This document shows positions 9,094 through 17,183 of a DNA stretch of 21,577 nucleotides, in pieces. The position numbers and the translations under genes were made by a program. The stretch comes from an uncultured Thalassospira sp. (GTDB lineage Bacteria; Pseudomonadota; Alphaproteobacteria; Rhodospirillales_A; Thalassospiraceae): positions 1 through 21,577 of the forward strand of contig CAMPHD010000011.1 in the NCBI GenBank assembly GCA_946885765.1. The letters run 5' to 3'. The notes beneath the pieces are model-generated. The model ran no database searches, was not told the DNA's origin, and worked only from the letters and a program-made list of their open reading frames with translations. Each line of letters opens with the position of its first letter. Position 1 is the stretch's first letter.

Positions 9094-9579
9094 TTACTCT
9101 CCTACGATCGCCGAAACGGCCTTATCGGCAGTTTTGGCCTGAACCTTGACACCGATAAGCTTGTCGGTTGCGTCACGGGCGATTTCGGATGCGGCTTCTG
9201 CCACACCTTTCATTGCGTCGTCTTTCGCACCGGCAATTGCCTTTTCGGCATCAGCGGTCTTTTTCGACAGCTTCTTGACCAGCGCTTCGGTTTTCGCAGC
9301 ATGCTCTGCAGCTGATTTTTCCGTTGCTTCGCGAATGTCAGCCTGTGCGGCATCACGAGCTTCTGCCAAGGCAGCCTCGTACTTCGCGATGGCGGCATCG
9401 GTTTCGTCTTTCAACGCCCGTGCCTTGCCAAGGTTGTCTTCAATGGTCTTGTGACGGCGTTCCAGAACTTCACCGACTTTCGGCAGTGCTACTTTCGACA
9501 TCAGGAAATACAGGATGCCAAAAATAACGAACAGCCAGAAAATCTGTTCCGAGAACGTCGCAATATCAAACTGCGGCAT
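9094..9579 (-). CDS. atpF': F0F1 ATP synthase subunit b'
   Basis: The protein has 161 residues. The N-terminal membrane helix (about 10-30, EQIFWLFVIFGILYFLMSKV) leads into the conserved LPKVGEVLERRHKTIEDNL segment and a long Ala/Lys/Glu coiled coil. b' occurs in alphaproteobacteria and phototrophs and forms a heterodimeric stalk with b, in place of the b homodimer of Escherichia coli. In this lineage it lies between c and b, as here. The 74-bp gap upstream, to atpE, contains a strong hairpin that may separate c expression from b'/b expression. Confidence 0.95.
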   Translation of the reverse strand: MPQFDIATFSEQIFWLFVIFGILYFLMSKVALPKVGEVLERRHKTIEDNLGKARALKDETDAAIAKYEAALAEARDAAQADIREATEKSAAEHAAKTEALVKKLSKKTADAEKAIAGAKDDAMKGVAEAASEIARDATDKLIGVKVQAKTADKAVSAIVGE

Positions 9580-9603
9580 AGCCTACTCCCGAATTCAACG
9601 ACA

Positions 9604-9626
9604 CCGGCGAGGGGTATCCTCGCCGG
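9604..9626 (-). other. strong intercistronic hairpin between atpE and atpF'
   Basis: A perfect 9-bp, mostly G:C stem, CCGGCGAGG (9604-9612) and CCTCGCCGG (9618-9626), closes a 5-base loop. It lies within the 74 bp between the c and b' genes. No U-run follows in the minus direction, so it is not a classic terminator. It could be an RNA-processing or stability element, or a partial attenuator, which would help make the c subunit in excess over the stalk subunits. The structure is seen directly; the role is inferred. Confidence 0.75.
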
Positions 9627-9653
9627 GCCGAGTATTCGCGCAAAAGGCGCCGA

Positions 9654-9878
9654 TTAGCCGAACAGAACGATCAGCGCAACGACGAGTGCGAACAGTGCAA
9701 TAGCTTCGGTAACGGCAAAGCCGATCCAGCCATACAGTTCAACGTCACCTTTTGCAGCCGGGTTACGGCCAACAGTCGCAATCAGGCTCGACCAGATGTT
9801 ACCAACCCCGATACCGGCACCAATCATGCCAATAGCAGCCAGGCCAGCACCGATCATCTTAGCAGCATCGAGTTCCAT
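9654..9878 (-). CDS. atpE: F0F1 ATP synthase subunit c
   Basis: The protein is a 74-residue hairpin of two membrane helices. Helix 1 has the glycine motif GAGIGVG (about 20-26), the polar loop has RNP at 38-40, and helix 2 carries the ion-binding glutamate E58 (FAVTEAIALFA). It lacks the extra polar residues typical of sodium-binding c subunits, so it is most likely proton-driven. It forms the rotor ring. It follows atpB by 60 bp with AAAGGG about 9 bp ahead of the ATG. It would be expected to be the most abundant product of the operon. Confidence 0.97.
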   Translation of the reverse strand: MELDAAKMIGAGLAAIGMIGAGIGVGNIWSSLIATVGRNPAAKGDVELYGWIGFAVTEAIALFALVVALIVLFG

Positions 9879-9938
9879 AACTTCACCCTTTCGAATTTCT
9901 TAAAGGCAATCAGAAGAGATCACACCGGTCCACTAGCA

Positions 9939-10661
9939 TTAGTGCATGTGGATTGCATCATGGAGATAGATGCAGGTGAGAATGGTGTAGACATAAGCCT
10001 GAAGCGCAGCAATACCGAACTCCAGAACCGTAATCCCCGTCAGAAGAGCAAACGGAAGGACGCCGAAGATGCCGATCAGGCCGACGAACCCGCCAATCAC
10101 TTTCAGCATGATGTGTCCGACGGTCATATTCGCAAACAGTCGGATCGCCAGGCTGAACGGACGAGAGAAATAGGAGATGATTTCAATCGGGATCAGAATG
10201 AAGGCCGTTGCAATCGGCGCACCTTCCGGGAAGAACATCCGGAAATAATGCGTACCGTGGCGAACGAAGCCGATAATGGTCACACCGATAAAGATCACCA
10301 GAGCCATCGCAAAGGTAACAGCGATATGGCTCGTAAACGTAAAGCTGTGCGGGATCATGCCAAGCAGATTCCCGAACAGAACAAACATAAACAGGGTGAA
10401 AACGAACGGGAAGTACTTGCGACCCGCAGTTCCCACGTTATCTTTCAACATATTGGCGACGAATTCATACATCACCTCGGCGGCACCCTGCCAACGGCCA
10501 GGTACCAATGCCCCGCGACGCATGCTGAGCGTCATGAAGCCCGTTACGAGAACGGCTGCGATCACCATCCAAAGTGCGGAGTTGGTGAAGGAAACATCAA
10601 CGCCAGCAACCGAAAGCTCGGCCAAGGGCTTGATTTCAAACTGCTCTAGCGGTCCAGCCAC
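9939..10661 (-). CDS. atpB: F0F1 ATP synthase subunit a
   Basis: The protein has 240 residues and several membrane helices. The essential stator arginine is R174 in SLAIRLFANMTVGH, equivalent to E. coli R210, which separates the two proton half-channels facing the c ring. The start is GTG at 10661, supported by GAGGAT ending about 6 bp upstream and by the family N-terminal length. It lies 33 bp after atpI in the same operon. Confidence 0.96.
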   Translation of the reverse strand: MAGPLEQFEIKPLAELSVAGVDVSFTNSALWMVIAAVLVTGFMTLSMRRGALVPGRWQGAAEVMYEFVANMLKDNVGTAGRKYFPFVFTLFMFVLFGNLLGMIPHSFTFTSHIAVTFAMALVIFIGVTIIGFVRHGTHYFRMFFPEGAPIATAFILIPIEIISYFSRPFSLAIRLFANMTVGHIMLKVIGGFVGLIGIFGVLPFALLTGITVLEFGIAALQAYVYTILTCIYLHDAIHMH

Positions 10662-10694
10662 CGTAATCCTCGCTCAATCTTTTGAGGGCCAAGG

Positions 10695-11048
10695 CTAATC
10701 CTTGTCCCCCTGCTTGCGCTCCCCTATCGCGCGTCCAAGTCCGACTGCACTGTCGAATCCTTTGGCCACCCGATAAGCGTTAATACCCCCGGCACCTGCA
10801 CCGAGAAATACAAACAGAACAAGCAGGCAGGGCGGCGTACCAAGCACCCGATCCAGCGCCCAGCCAATCAATAGTCCACCAAGAACAGCAGCGATCATTT
10901 CCGCCGAAATTCTCATTCCTAATGCCATCCCTTGGGATGGTTTGCCAGTCGCCCGGTTCGGGCTGTGCGTTTCCTCACGCTTGTTTGTTACAGCCGCCAA
11001 CTTGCTTTCAAGCTCTGCTAATGAAGCGCGATCTTTATCATCGCTCAT
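10695..11048 (-). CDS. atpI: ATP synthase accessory protein I (AtpI/AtpZ)
   Basis: I start the protein at ATG 11048, giving 117 residues (MSDDKDRASLAELESK). The frame stays open up to 11171, but that extension is basic, cysteine-containing and unlike the family. A charged N-terminal third precedes two membrane helices (about 47-66 and 72-92), with the conserved glycine-rich MRISAEMIAAVLGGLLIGWALD and GAGAGGINAYRV segments. AtpI proteins assist assembly of the c ring or ion uptake and lead F0 operons in alphaproteobacteria. The ribosome site is weak, so the exact start is less sure than the identity. Confidence 0.88.
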   Translation of the reverse strand: MSDDKDRASLAELESKLAAVTNKREETHSPNRATGKPSQGMALGMRISAEMIAAVLGGLLIGWALDRVLGTPPCLLVLFVFLGAGAGGINAYRVAKGFDSAVGLGRAIGERKQGDKD

Positions 11049-11185
11049 TGTCGTGAACCCCGCTGTGGCAGCCTTGCAAACGTCGCAAGGAAATGCGCGG
11101 GCAACATACTTAGCGCCCCATAGGCTGTCAAGCCGTAAAACCCCACCTTGCCGGGGGCTCGAAATTGCCATTAAGCATTTGTTTT

Positions 11186-11191
11186 ATAATA
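11186..11191 (-). promoter_or_regulatory. candidate -10 element of the F0 operon
   Basis: Read on the minus strand this is TATTAT, inside an A/T-rich patch about 140 bp upstream of atpI. At 17 bp spacing the -35 would be ATCACA, a 4 of 6 match that overlaps the CRP/FNR-like palindrome. It is the best sigma-70-like candidate in the region, but weak on its own. Confidence 0.35.
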
Positions 11192-11203
11192 ACTTTACCA
11201 TCG

Positions 11204-11225
11204 AAATGTGTGATCATTCACATTT
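11204..11225. promoter_or_regulatory. CRP/FNR-family-like palindrome upstream of the atp operon
   Basis: AAATGTG (11204-11210) and CACATTT (11219-11225) form a perfect 7-bp inverted repeat with 8 bases between. Written as half-sites it is TGTGT-N6-TCACA, one base from the CRP consensus TGTGA-N6-TCACA and with the same A/T flanks. Its centre lies about 35-40 bp upstream of the start expected from the candidate -10, a position used by class II activators or by repressors. The site is seen; the binding protein is inferred. Confidence 0.55.
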
Positions 11226-11483
11226 GACGTTAGGCGATAGTCGCACCCGCATTTATCAGAGATTTCTATAAACACCCGCTTGCAACCGGCGGTTTCCCTT
11301 GGTTCCTGCCCCGTTGAACCGCTGAATTGGCCTTCTGTGTAACCAGTGTGAATTCAATCGCTTTTTATTGATTTCCGCCTTTTGCCGCGTGTTTTGGCAC
11401 CAGTATCCCGCCCAAGGTCCGATACGGGTTGGAACACGCAGCCGTCAGCCATGCCGATTCATCGCAAAAGCGCCGATCAGGGA

Positions 11484-12827
11484 TCACTTCGGCAAAGTAA
11501 CCGACAAACGGCGTTGTCCATCCTGCTGCTGCCAGCCGCTTTCCGCAGACGATGCCAGCATCCAGTCAAACTTGTGAAACAGCGTCCAGACAGCCGCCAA
11601 TGTATTATCTGCAATCTGGTTCATGTCGATCGGCTGTTTATGCAGGATCTCGTCCCGCAATCGCACCGATATATCCCCAAACGATGTCTTGCCATCAAAC
11701 AGCGCCAAAAGCCGCGCCAGATCCGGCCCGCCTGTCAGATCGACCGCATTGCCGGTTCCATCCGCAAGCACAATCGGCCTGCCCGCATTGCCCACGAGAT
11801 CGTCAAAGAAACTGTCAGAAGGGGCGACAAAGAACCACGGGCACAAAGCACGATCCGGTATTGCCGTTGTTGGCGCCGCACGTTTGGCATCGGGACGCGT
11901 AAGATAAAAGGCATGCAGCGGCATCGCCCCGCTATAGCGTTCACAAAATGCCTGCTGGTCACGAAGAGACAACGCCATCAGATTGTGCAGGATTTTCGGA
12001 TCGGTAACGTGATTATCAATGCTGTAATGAGCCTTGCCGGTGCCACCAAAACCGAAAAACCCGGTAAAGGCCACAACCTCAAGCCCGGCCGAGGCTGCAA
12101 AATCATAAACCCCGTTGACGTCATAGGCACATTCAACCGGATGCAGCAGCAGATCGACAATCTCGGGATCGTTTTCAAGCAATCCTTTGATAAAGCCCGG
12201 ACCGCCGCCCATTTTAAGCAGCATGTTGCCTTCGGGCAGGGCCGAAAGAAGGCTTCGGGTCATGGCAAGTTGTTCGTCAAGTGTCTTGCCCGGCAGAAGC
12301 GGTGCAACCATCTTGCGCCACTCGGTCACGGCAAGGCGGCCATGTTCCCCATACAGCATCGCGCCAATGCACCCATCATCGGTCAGAACCGACACCAGAT
12401 CACGAAGTCCTTCTTCGGGGACCTCAAGGTGATGCAACACACCGGCGCAATTGATGTAGTCGAACTTCTCCGGTGCGGTCGCGGCAAACTCGCCAATCGT
12501 TGCATTCACATAGGTGACGTTGGTTAAGCCGCGTACCTCGGAGCGCGCACGCGCCACCTTAGTGCTGGCACTTGATGGTTCAAGATAGGTGACCTGCCCA
12601 CCGCAATCGCGCAGCTGTTCCGCCAGCCAGACAAGACTGTCACCGGTTCCCCCGCCGGCAACAAGCGCGCGAAAACCGGCATCAATCTTTTTGCGACCAC
12701 CAAATCCGTAATGATTGACCCGGGAAAGGGTATCCATCGGCGGCATCAGCAACCGGTCCTTTTCCTCCTGCGGATCGCGCATGGGATAAGGAAACTGTTC
12801 GTATAACGCACTGACTTCTTTGGACAT
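11484..12827 (-). CDS. class I SAM-dependent methyltransferase with C-terminal extension
   Basis: I start the protein at ATG 12827, giving 447 residues. The frame is open to 13007, but that part would overlap smc and has no family character. The N terminus (MSKEVSALYEQFPYPMRDPQ) matches a group of bacterial methyltransferases that begin with a 'YexFPYPxR' segment. The SAM site is motif I AGGGTGDS at 57-64, with the acidic ribose-binding E83, and CAGVLHHL at 127-134. After about residue 330 there is a C-terminal domain of roughly 110 residues that I do not recognise. The substrate cannot be inferred. It is 91 bp downstream of smc on the same strand and may be co-transcribed with it, though no function links them clearly. 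Confidence 0.85.
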   Translation of the reverse strand: MSKEVSALYEQFPYPMRDPQEEKDRLLMPPMDTLSRVNHYGFGGRKKIDAGFRALVAGGGTGDSLVWLAEQLRDCGGQVTYLEPSSASTKVARARSEVRGLTNVTYVNATIGEFAATAPEKFDYINCAGVLHHLEVPEEGLRDLVSVLTDDGCIGAMLYGEHGRLAVTEWRKMVAPLLPGKTLDEQLAMTRSLLSALPEGNMLLKMGGGPGFIKGLLENDPEIVDLLLHPVECAYDVNGVYDFAASAGLEVVAFTGFFGFGGTGKAHYSIDNHVTDPKILHNLMALSLRDQQAFCERYSGAMPLHAFYLTRPDAKRAAPTTAIPDRALCPWFFVAPSDSFFDDLVGNAGRPIVLADGTGNAVDLTGGPDLARLLALFDGKTSFGDISVRLRDEILHKQPIDMNQIADNTLAAVWTLFHKFDWMLASSAESGWQQQDGQRRLSVTLPK

Positions 12828-12918
12828 TCTGCACACTTTTCCCGGTTGGAGTGTCTCGCCAAGCCTCCCTCTTAACCCAAAGACAGAACCTAACGAAACC
12901 CCAATACAGGAAAAATGA

Positions 12919-15900
12919 TCAGTTGGTGAAATCGAGCTCTTTTTGCTCTTTCTGGGAATAGACCTCAGCCTGGCGCAAATCGACCGACACCAGCGACGAA
13001 ACGCCACGTTCGGCCATGGTCACCCCAAACAGGCGGTTCATGCGGGCCATGGTCATGCGATGGTGGGTAATCACAAGGAAGCGAGTATTGGCGTGACGGC
13101 CAATGGCTTCAAGCAATTTACAGAACCGGTCGACGTTGGCGTCATCAAGTGGCGCGTCAACTTCATCAAGCACGCAAATCGGTGCCGGGTTGGTCAGGAA
13201 CACCGCAAACAGAAGCGCAACCGCGGTCAATGCCTGCTCGCCACCGGAAAGCAACGAAAGGTGCTGCAATTTCTTGCCCGGTGGGGACGCCATGATCTCA
13301 AGCCCGGCTTCCAGCGGATCATCCGCATCGGTCAGCATCAGATGCGCGCCACCGCCACCAAACAGACGCACAAACAACTGCTGGAAATGCTTGTCGACTT
13401 CGTCAAATGCTGCTTTCAGGCGGTTGCGTGCTTCGCGGTTCAGCTGGTTGATACCATTGCGCAATTTTTCGATGGCCGCGACCAGGTCATCGCGTTCGGA
13501 AACTAGCGTGTCTTTCTGTTCTTCCATCTCGGCCAGTTCGACCTCGGCCCGCAGGTTAACCGCGCCAAGATTTTCGCGTTCGCGCGACTGGCGCTGCAAA
13601 CGGGCTTCGATATCGTCTTCGGATGACAATTCCTTGGTCTGGTCAATTTCGGCCAGTTCAACAAGCTGATCGGGGGTGGCATTCACCCGTTCGCGAATGC
13701 GTTCGATCAAATCGCGGCGATGCTGCTCTGCCTGCTCCAGGAGGGCTTCACACCGAACCCGGCCTTCGCGGGCCTCGGCCAGTTTCTGTTCCGCTTCCTT
13801 AAGGTTCTGATCCGCTTCGCGCTGGGCGTTTTCGGCACGCACCAATTCGTCTGCCGCATCCTTGCGTGCCTGATCGGCAATTTCGATCCGATCAGAAAGG
13901 ATCGCGCGGCGTTCTTCGATCTCGTCGGGTTTAAGCTCAAGCTCCTCGATCTCCATGCGCGCTTCTTCCTGACGCTCGCGAAGCTGTGCCACACGTTCGC
14001 CCGCCCCCGATGCGCGGTCGTTCCATGATGCGATTTCGCTTTCGACAAATTCAAGCCGCTTGCGACGGCCCGATGCATCACGCTGCATCCGTTCAAGCTG
14101 GCTGCGCGCTTCCATCTGATCGGCACGCGCATCCGAAAGCTCTGCGCGTTTTTCAATCAGTTCGGCCTTGATTTCCATCAGGCCTTCGCTCGATTCTTCG
14201 GGCGTTGCCGCCAGTTCTTCCTGCTCGGCGATCAGTTCATCAAGGTCCTGCTTGGCGCGCTTTTCGGCTTCTTCGGCATGTTGCAGGCGGCCTTCAATCG
14301 CACTGGCGTCACGCTTGATATCAGCAATTTCCTCACGCGCGCGGGACAATGATCCCTCTGCCTCGCGAAGGGCACGGTGTGCTTCCTGTTCGCCATTGCG
14401 CGCGGCTTCAATATCTCCTTCAAGACGTTCGACATTTTCACGCGCCGTATCGGCTTTTTCCGCCGCAAGTTCGACCTCTTCGTCGACTTCTTCAATCTCA
14501 AGGCGCAATTCTTCAAGCCTGTTACGCTGCCGCAAACGTGCGGCTGCCGGAAGTTCCGCACCGACCTTGATGCGATAACCGTCCCACCGCCAAAGCGCAC
14601 CTTCGCGCGATACCAGCCGCTGCCCGGTTTTCAGTGTCTTGGCCAGCCAGTTACCGGTTGCCTCGTCATCCACAACCCCGATCTGCCAAAGGCGGCGGTT
14701 CAGCAATGCCGGGCCATCAACAAATTTCGCCAACGCCTGAACCCCTTCGGGCAGGGCCGGGTCATCCGCGCCGGGATCAACTACCGACCAGTGCATCGGG
14801 GCGTCTTCGGCGTCCGGCGCATCTAGGTCTTCGCCAAGTGCCGCGGCCATCGCGATTTCAAGACCACTGGTCACTGAAAGCTTTTCGATCACCGCCGGGA
14901 ATTGCTGATCGGCATTCCCCCTGACCAGACTTTCAAGCGCCTCGATCTCCGCCACAAGCCGTGCCTTGCGGCTTTCAACATCACGCAAGGCATCACGCGA
15001 TGCGATTTCGGCTGTTTTCAGGCTGTCTTCACGGTCACGCAATTCGGTAAGACGCATCTCGGCATCTTCGATGGCAAGCTTGCGCTGCTCGCAAAGTTCT
15101 TCACATTCCTCAAGCGCCAGACCGGCTTCTTCAAGGGCGTCGGTAAAGTCGGCTTCAACCCGGATATCATCAAGGCGGGCAACCGCCTCGTCATAGCGTT
15201 CGGTTAGGCGCGAGCGACGGGCGGAAAGTTCGCTTAGCCGCTGCTGAACGCTTTTAAGCCGGGCTTCCTCGGCGGCCGCCCGGTTGGTCAGTTCGTCGAC
15301 CTGCCCTTCCAGCGTTTCGACCCGTGCAGCCTGCTCGACGGCGCGTTCCTTTGCCTCGTCAAGCTCGTCATCCTCGCCGTCCCGGGCTTCACCCAATTCT
15401 TCGCGTTCGGCCTTAAGCTTGTTCAATGCCCCTTCGGCGTCGCTTTCCAATTCGGCTTCACGCGTAAGGTCGGCGTCAATCTGCTGGATGCGTGCACGAA
15501 GCTGCGACATCTGGGTTTCGATCTGCGCCTTGTCCTTGTCCAGTCCCTCACGCTCGATCAGCATACGCTGCAAGGCCGCCGCCGCATCGCTTTCCTTCTT
15601 GCGAAGATCAGGAAGGCTTGCCGCGATATGGGCCTGAATCGTGGTTGCCTCGGTCACCTGACCGGTCAGGTCACGCACGGCACTTTCACCCAGCACCAGC
15701 AATTCACGGGCATCTGCCTGCCGTTTTTCGGCATCGGTCCAGCGAATGTGGAATAGCAACGCCTCGGTCTGACGGATGCTTTCGGAAAGTTTACGATACC
15801 GTTCGGCCTGTCGCGCCTGCTTTTGCAGGGACGCGATCTGGCTATCGAGTGTGACCAGAACATCTTCAAGACGTTCCATATTCTGTTCGGCATTTTTAAG

Positions 15901-16452
15901 CCGAAGCTCGGCCTCGTGCCGGCGCGAATGCAGGCCGGTGATCCCGGCGGCTTCTTCCAGAACCAGTCTGCGCTGGCTTGGTTTCGCCCCGATCAGCGCA
16001 CCGATCTTGCCCTGCGACACCATGGCGTTTGACCGCGCCCCGGTCGCGGCATCGGCAAACAGCAACTGGACGTCACGGGCACGAACATCTTTGCCATTGA
16101 CCCGGTAATTCGAACCACCACTGCGTTCGATACGTCGAACAACTTCAAGCGTTTCGTAATCGTTGAACATTGCCGGGGCTTTGCGTTCGGCATTGTCCAG
16201 AACGACGGTAACTTCGGCAACATTTCGGGCAGGACGGGACGATGTCCCACCGAAAATAACATCGGACATGTCCGAGCCGCGCATCTGCTTGGCCGACGTC
16301 TCGCCCATCACCCAGCGCAGGGCCTCGACAAGATTGGATTTGCCACAGCCGTTCGGGCCGACAACACCTGTCAGCCCGTCTTCCACCAATAATTCGGTTG
16401 AATCGACGAAGGATTTAAACCCCGTCAGCCGTAGCGATCTAAACTGGACCAA
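12919..16452 (-). CDS. smc: chromosome segregation protein SMC
   Basis: The protein has 1177 residues, normal for bacterial SMC. The N-terminal ATPase half has Walker A G32-P-N-G-C-G-K38-S. Long charged coiled coils surround a hinge in the middle (roughly 510-640, where charged repeats give way to a globular stretch including GLEIAMAAALGEDLDAPD). The C-terminal half has the signature LSLLSGGEQALTAVALLFAV and Walker B ICVLDEVDAPLDD. SMC dimers load on and organise the chromosome; their partners ScpA and ScpB are not in this window. The start is TTG at 16452: an in-frame TGA lies directly before it, and TTG-GTC-CAG-TTT gives the family N terminus. A GGGGGG stretch sits just upstream. An ATG in another frame overlaps this start. 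Confidence 0.97.
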   Translation of the reverse strand: MVQFRSLRLTGFKSFVDSTELLVEDGLTGVVGPNGCGKSNLVEALRWVMGETSAKQMRGSDMSDVIFGGTSSRPARNVAEVTVVLDNAERKAPAMFNDYETLEVVRRIERSGGSNYRVNGKDVRARDVQLLFADAATGARSNAMVSQGKIGALIGAKPSQRRLVLEEAAGITGLHSRRHEAELRLKNAEQNMERLEDVLVTLDSQIASLQKQARQAERYRKLSESIRQTEALLFHIRWTDAEKRQADARELLVLGESAVRDLTGQVTEATTIQAHIAASLPDLRKKESDAAAALQRMLIEREGLDKDKAQIETQMSQLRARIQQIDADLTREAELESDAEGALNKLKAEREELGEARDGEDDELDEAKERAVEQAARVETLEGQVDELTNRAAAEEARLKSVQQRLSELSARRSRLTERYDEAVARLDDIRVEADFTDALEEAGLALEECEELCEQRKLAIEDAEMRLTELRDREDSLKTAEIASRDALRDVESRKARLVAEIEALESLVRGNADQQFPAVIEKLSVTSGLEIAMAAALGEDLDAPDAEDAPMHWSVVDPGADDPALPEGVQALAKFVDGPALLNRRLWQIGVVDDEATGNWLAKTLKTGQRLVSREGALWRWDGYRIKVGAELPAAARLRQRNRLEELRLEIEEVDEEVELAAEKADTARENVERLEGDIEAARNGEQEAHRALREAEGSLSRAREEIADIKRDASAIEGRLQHAEEAEKRAKQDLDELIAEQEELAATPEESSEGLMEIKAELIEKRAELSDARADQMEARSQLERMQRDASGRRKRLEFVESEIASWNDRASGAGERVAQLRERQEEARMEIEELELKPDEIEERRAILSDRIEIADQARKDAADELVRAENAQREADQNLKEAEQKLAEAREGRVRCEALLEQAEQHRRDLIERIRERVNATPDQLVELAEIDQTKELSSEDDIEARLQRQSRERENLGAVNLRAEVELAEMEEQKDTLVSERDDLVAAIEKLRNGINQLNREARNRLKAAFDEVDKHFQQLFVRLFGGGGAHLMLTDADDPLEAGLEIMASPPGKKLQHLSLLSGGEQALTAVALLFAVFLTNPAPICVLDEVDAPLDDANVDRFCKLLEAIGRHANTRFLVITHHRMTMARMNRLFGVTMAERGVSSLVSVDLRQAEVYSQKEQKELDFTN

Positions 16453-16485
16453 TCATGCCCCCCGGTCCGCCCTTCTTCCCCTGAA

Positions 16486-16515
16486 TGCCGGATACTGCAT
16501 TGGCAGCACCCGGCA
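16486..16515 (-). other. symmetric hairpin between the DsbA-like gene and smc
   Basis: Outer arms TGCCGG (16486-16491) and CCGGCA (16510-16515) enclose inner arms CTGC (16495-16498) and GCAG (16503-16506), separated by symmetric 3-base internal loops and a 4-base loop. No U-run follows on the minus strand, so it does not look like a terminator. It lies 34 bp upstream of the smc start and could affect mRNA stability or smc translation. Confidence 0.5.
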
Positions 16516-16527
16516 AAATCATCATTA

Positions 16528-17124
16528 TCAATCGGTCAGTTCTTCGACCTTGTCTTCGAAGAATTTCAGATCGCGCGAACCGGCAAAGGTTTCGCCATTG
16601 ATCACGAAGCTCGGCGTTGAATTGACCTTGAATTCCTGTTCACCGCGCATGCGCGATGCAACGATCCCGTCGATCAGAGCCTCGTCCGCCATACAGGCAT
16701 CAACCGCATCGCCATCCATACCAGCAAAACGAACCACCTGTTTGATCCCGTCAATCGGGTCTGCGGCGCGTGCCCAAGTCATCTGCGATTTGAACAGCAT
16801 GCCCAGAACACCAAAATAACGGTCATCACCGGCACACTGCGCAACAGCAGCCGCGCGAACCGCAACACCATCCAGCGGATAATCGCGGAAGATCAGCTTT
16901 GCCTTGCCGGTATCAATCAGCGACTTTTTGATTTCCGGCAGGGTTTCGTTGTGGAACGCGGCGCAATGCGGACAGGTCAGTGACGCATATTCGATGATCG
17001 TCACCGGCGCATCCGGATTGCCAAGCACATGTTCCTTGTATTCCACAGCCTTGGCCTGCTGCGCCCCGACAACACCGATCGCAAACGCAAATGCGACCGC
17101 AAAAAACTTAACTGCCTTCAGCAA
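16528..17124 (-). CDS. DsbA-family thioredoxin-like secreted protein
   Basis: The protein has 198 residues. A signal peptide covers about residues 1-26 (MLKAVKFFAVAFAFAIGVVG, cleavage after AKA). The mature part is a DsbA/thioredoxin_4 domain with the CPHC active site at 51-54, a helical insert with two more cysteines (C97, C144), and the cis-proline loop NSTPSF (P171). CPHC is the classic oxidant motif of DsbA, so it probably introduces or exchanges disulfides in the periplasm. The start is TTG at 17124, fixed by GGAGG (complement of 17130-17134) 5 bp upstream and by the signal-peptide frame. It sits between smc and the DUF721 gene, an order often kept in alphaproteobacteria. A sigma-70-like promoter whose -35 contains a GANTC site lies just upstream. 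Confidence 0.93.
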   Translation of the reverse strand: MLKAVKFFAVAFAFAIGVVGAQQAKAVEYKEHVLGNPDAPVTIIEYASLTCPHCAAFHNETLPEIKKSLIDTGKAKLIFRDYPLDGVAVRAAAVAQCAGDDRYFGVLGMLFKSQMTWARAADPIDGIKQVVRFAGMDGDAVDACMADEALIDGIVASRMRGEQEFKVNSTPSFVINGETFAGSRDLKFFEDKVEELTD

Positions 17125-17153
17125 AGAAACCTCCGTTAAAACAATATTTTGTG

Positions 17154-17183
17154 ATTACAAGCCTGTTGCAGCGCGGGAGTCAA
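17154..17183 (-). promoter_or_regulatory. promoter of the DsbA-like gene, with a GANTC site in its -35
   Basis: On the minus strand, -35 TTGACT (17183-17178) is followed after 18 bp by -10 TGTAAT (17159-17154); each matches 5 of 6 consensus bases. The predicted transcript starts near 17147, giving a leader of about 23 bases with GGAGG. The bases GACTC of the -35 region are a CcrM target (17177-17181), so methylation could alter promoter activity. Confidence 0.65.

Larger units (their letters stand above)
11049..11483. other. 435-bp intergenic region upstream of the F0 operon
   Basis: No gene could be supported here. The region holds the likely atp promoter and a CRP/FNR-like palindrome (11186-11225). 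It also has one GANTC site (11456-11460) and an A/T-rich imperfect repeat, TCAAT-N8-ATTGA (11354-11371). I see no convincing intrinsic terminator after the methyltransferase gene that ends at 11484, so read-through into the atp operon cannot be excluded. Confidence 0.6.

Noticed and set aside
11049..11171. 41-residue extension of atpI
   Set aside because: The extension is basic, contains cysteines and is unlike AtpI. The charged N terminus MSDDKDRAS starting at 11048 fits the family.
11289..11322. possible terminator GCGGTT/AACCGC upstream of the atp operon
   Set aside because: The stem is only 6 bp with a 22-base loop and no T-run, so it is not convincing.
11382..12527. 381-residue plus-strand open frame
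   Set aside because: It is antisense to the methyltransferase gene, rich in Arg, Gln, Pro and His with no family motif, and has no ribosome site. It is a shadow of the real frame in GC-rich DNA.
12828..13007. 60-residue N-terminal extension of the methyltransferase frame
   Set aside because: It would overlap the end of smc and has no family character. MSKEVSALYEQFPYPMR at 12827 is the natural N terminus.
12919..16452. many internal open frames of 60-190 residues on both strands inside smc
   Set aside because: The smc frame is continuous, full length and has all ATPase motifs. The other frames come from repeated Glu/Arg/Ala codons of its coiled coils.
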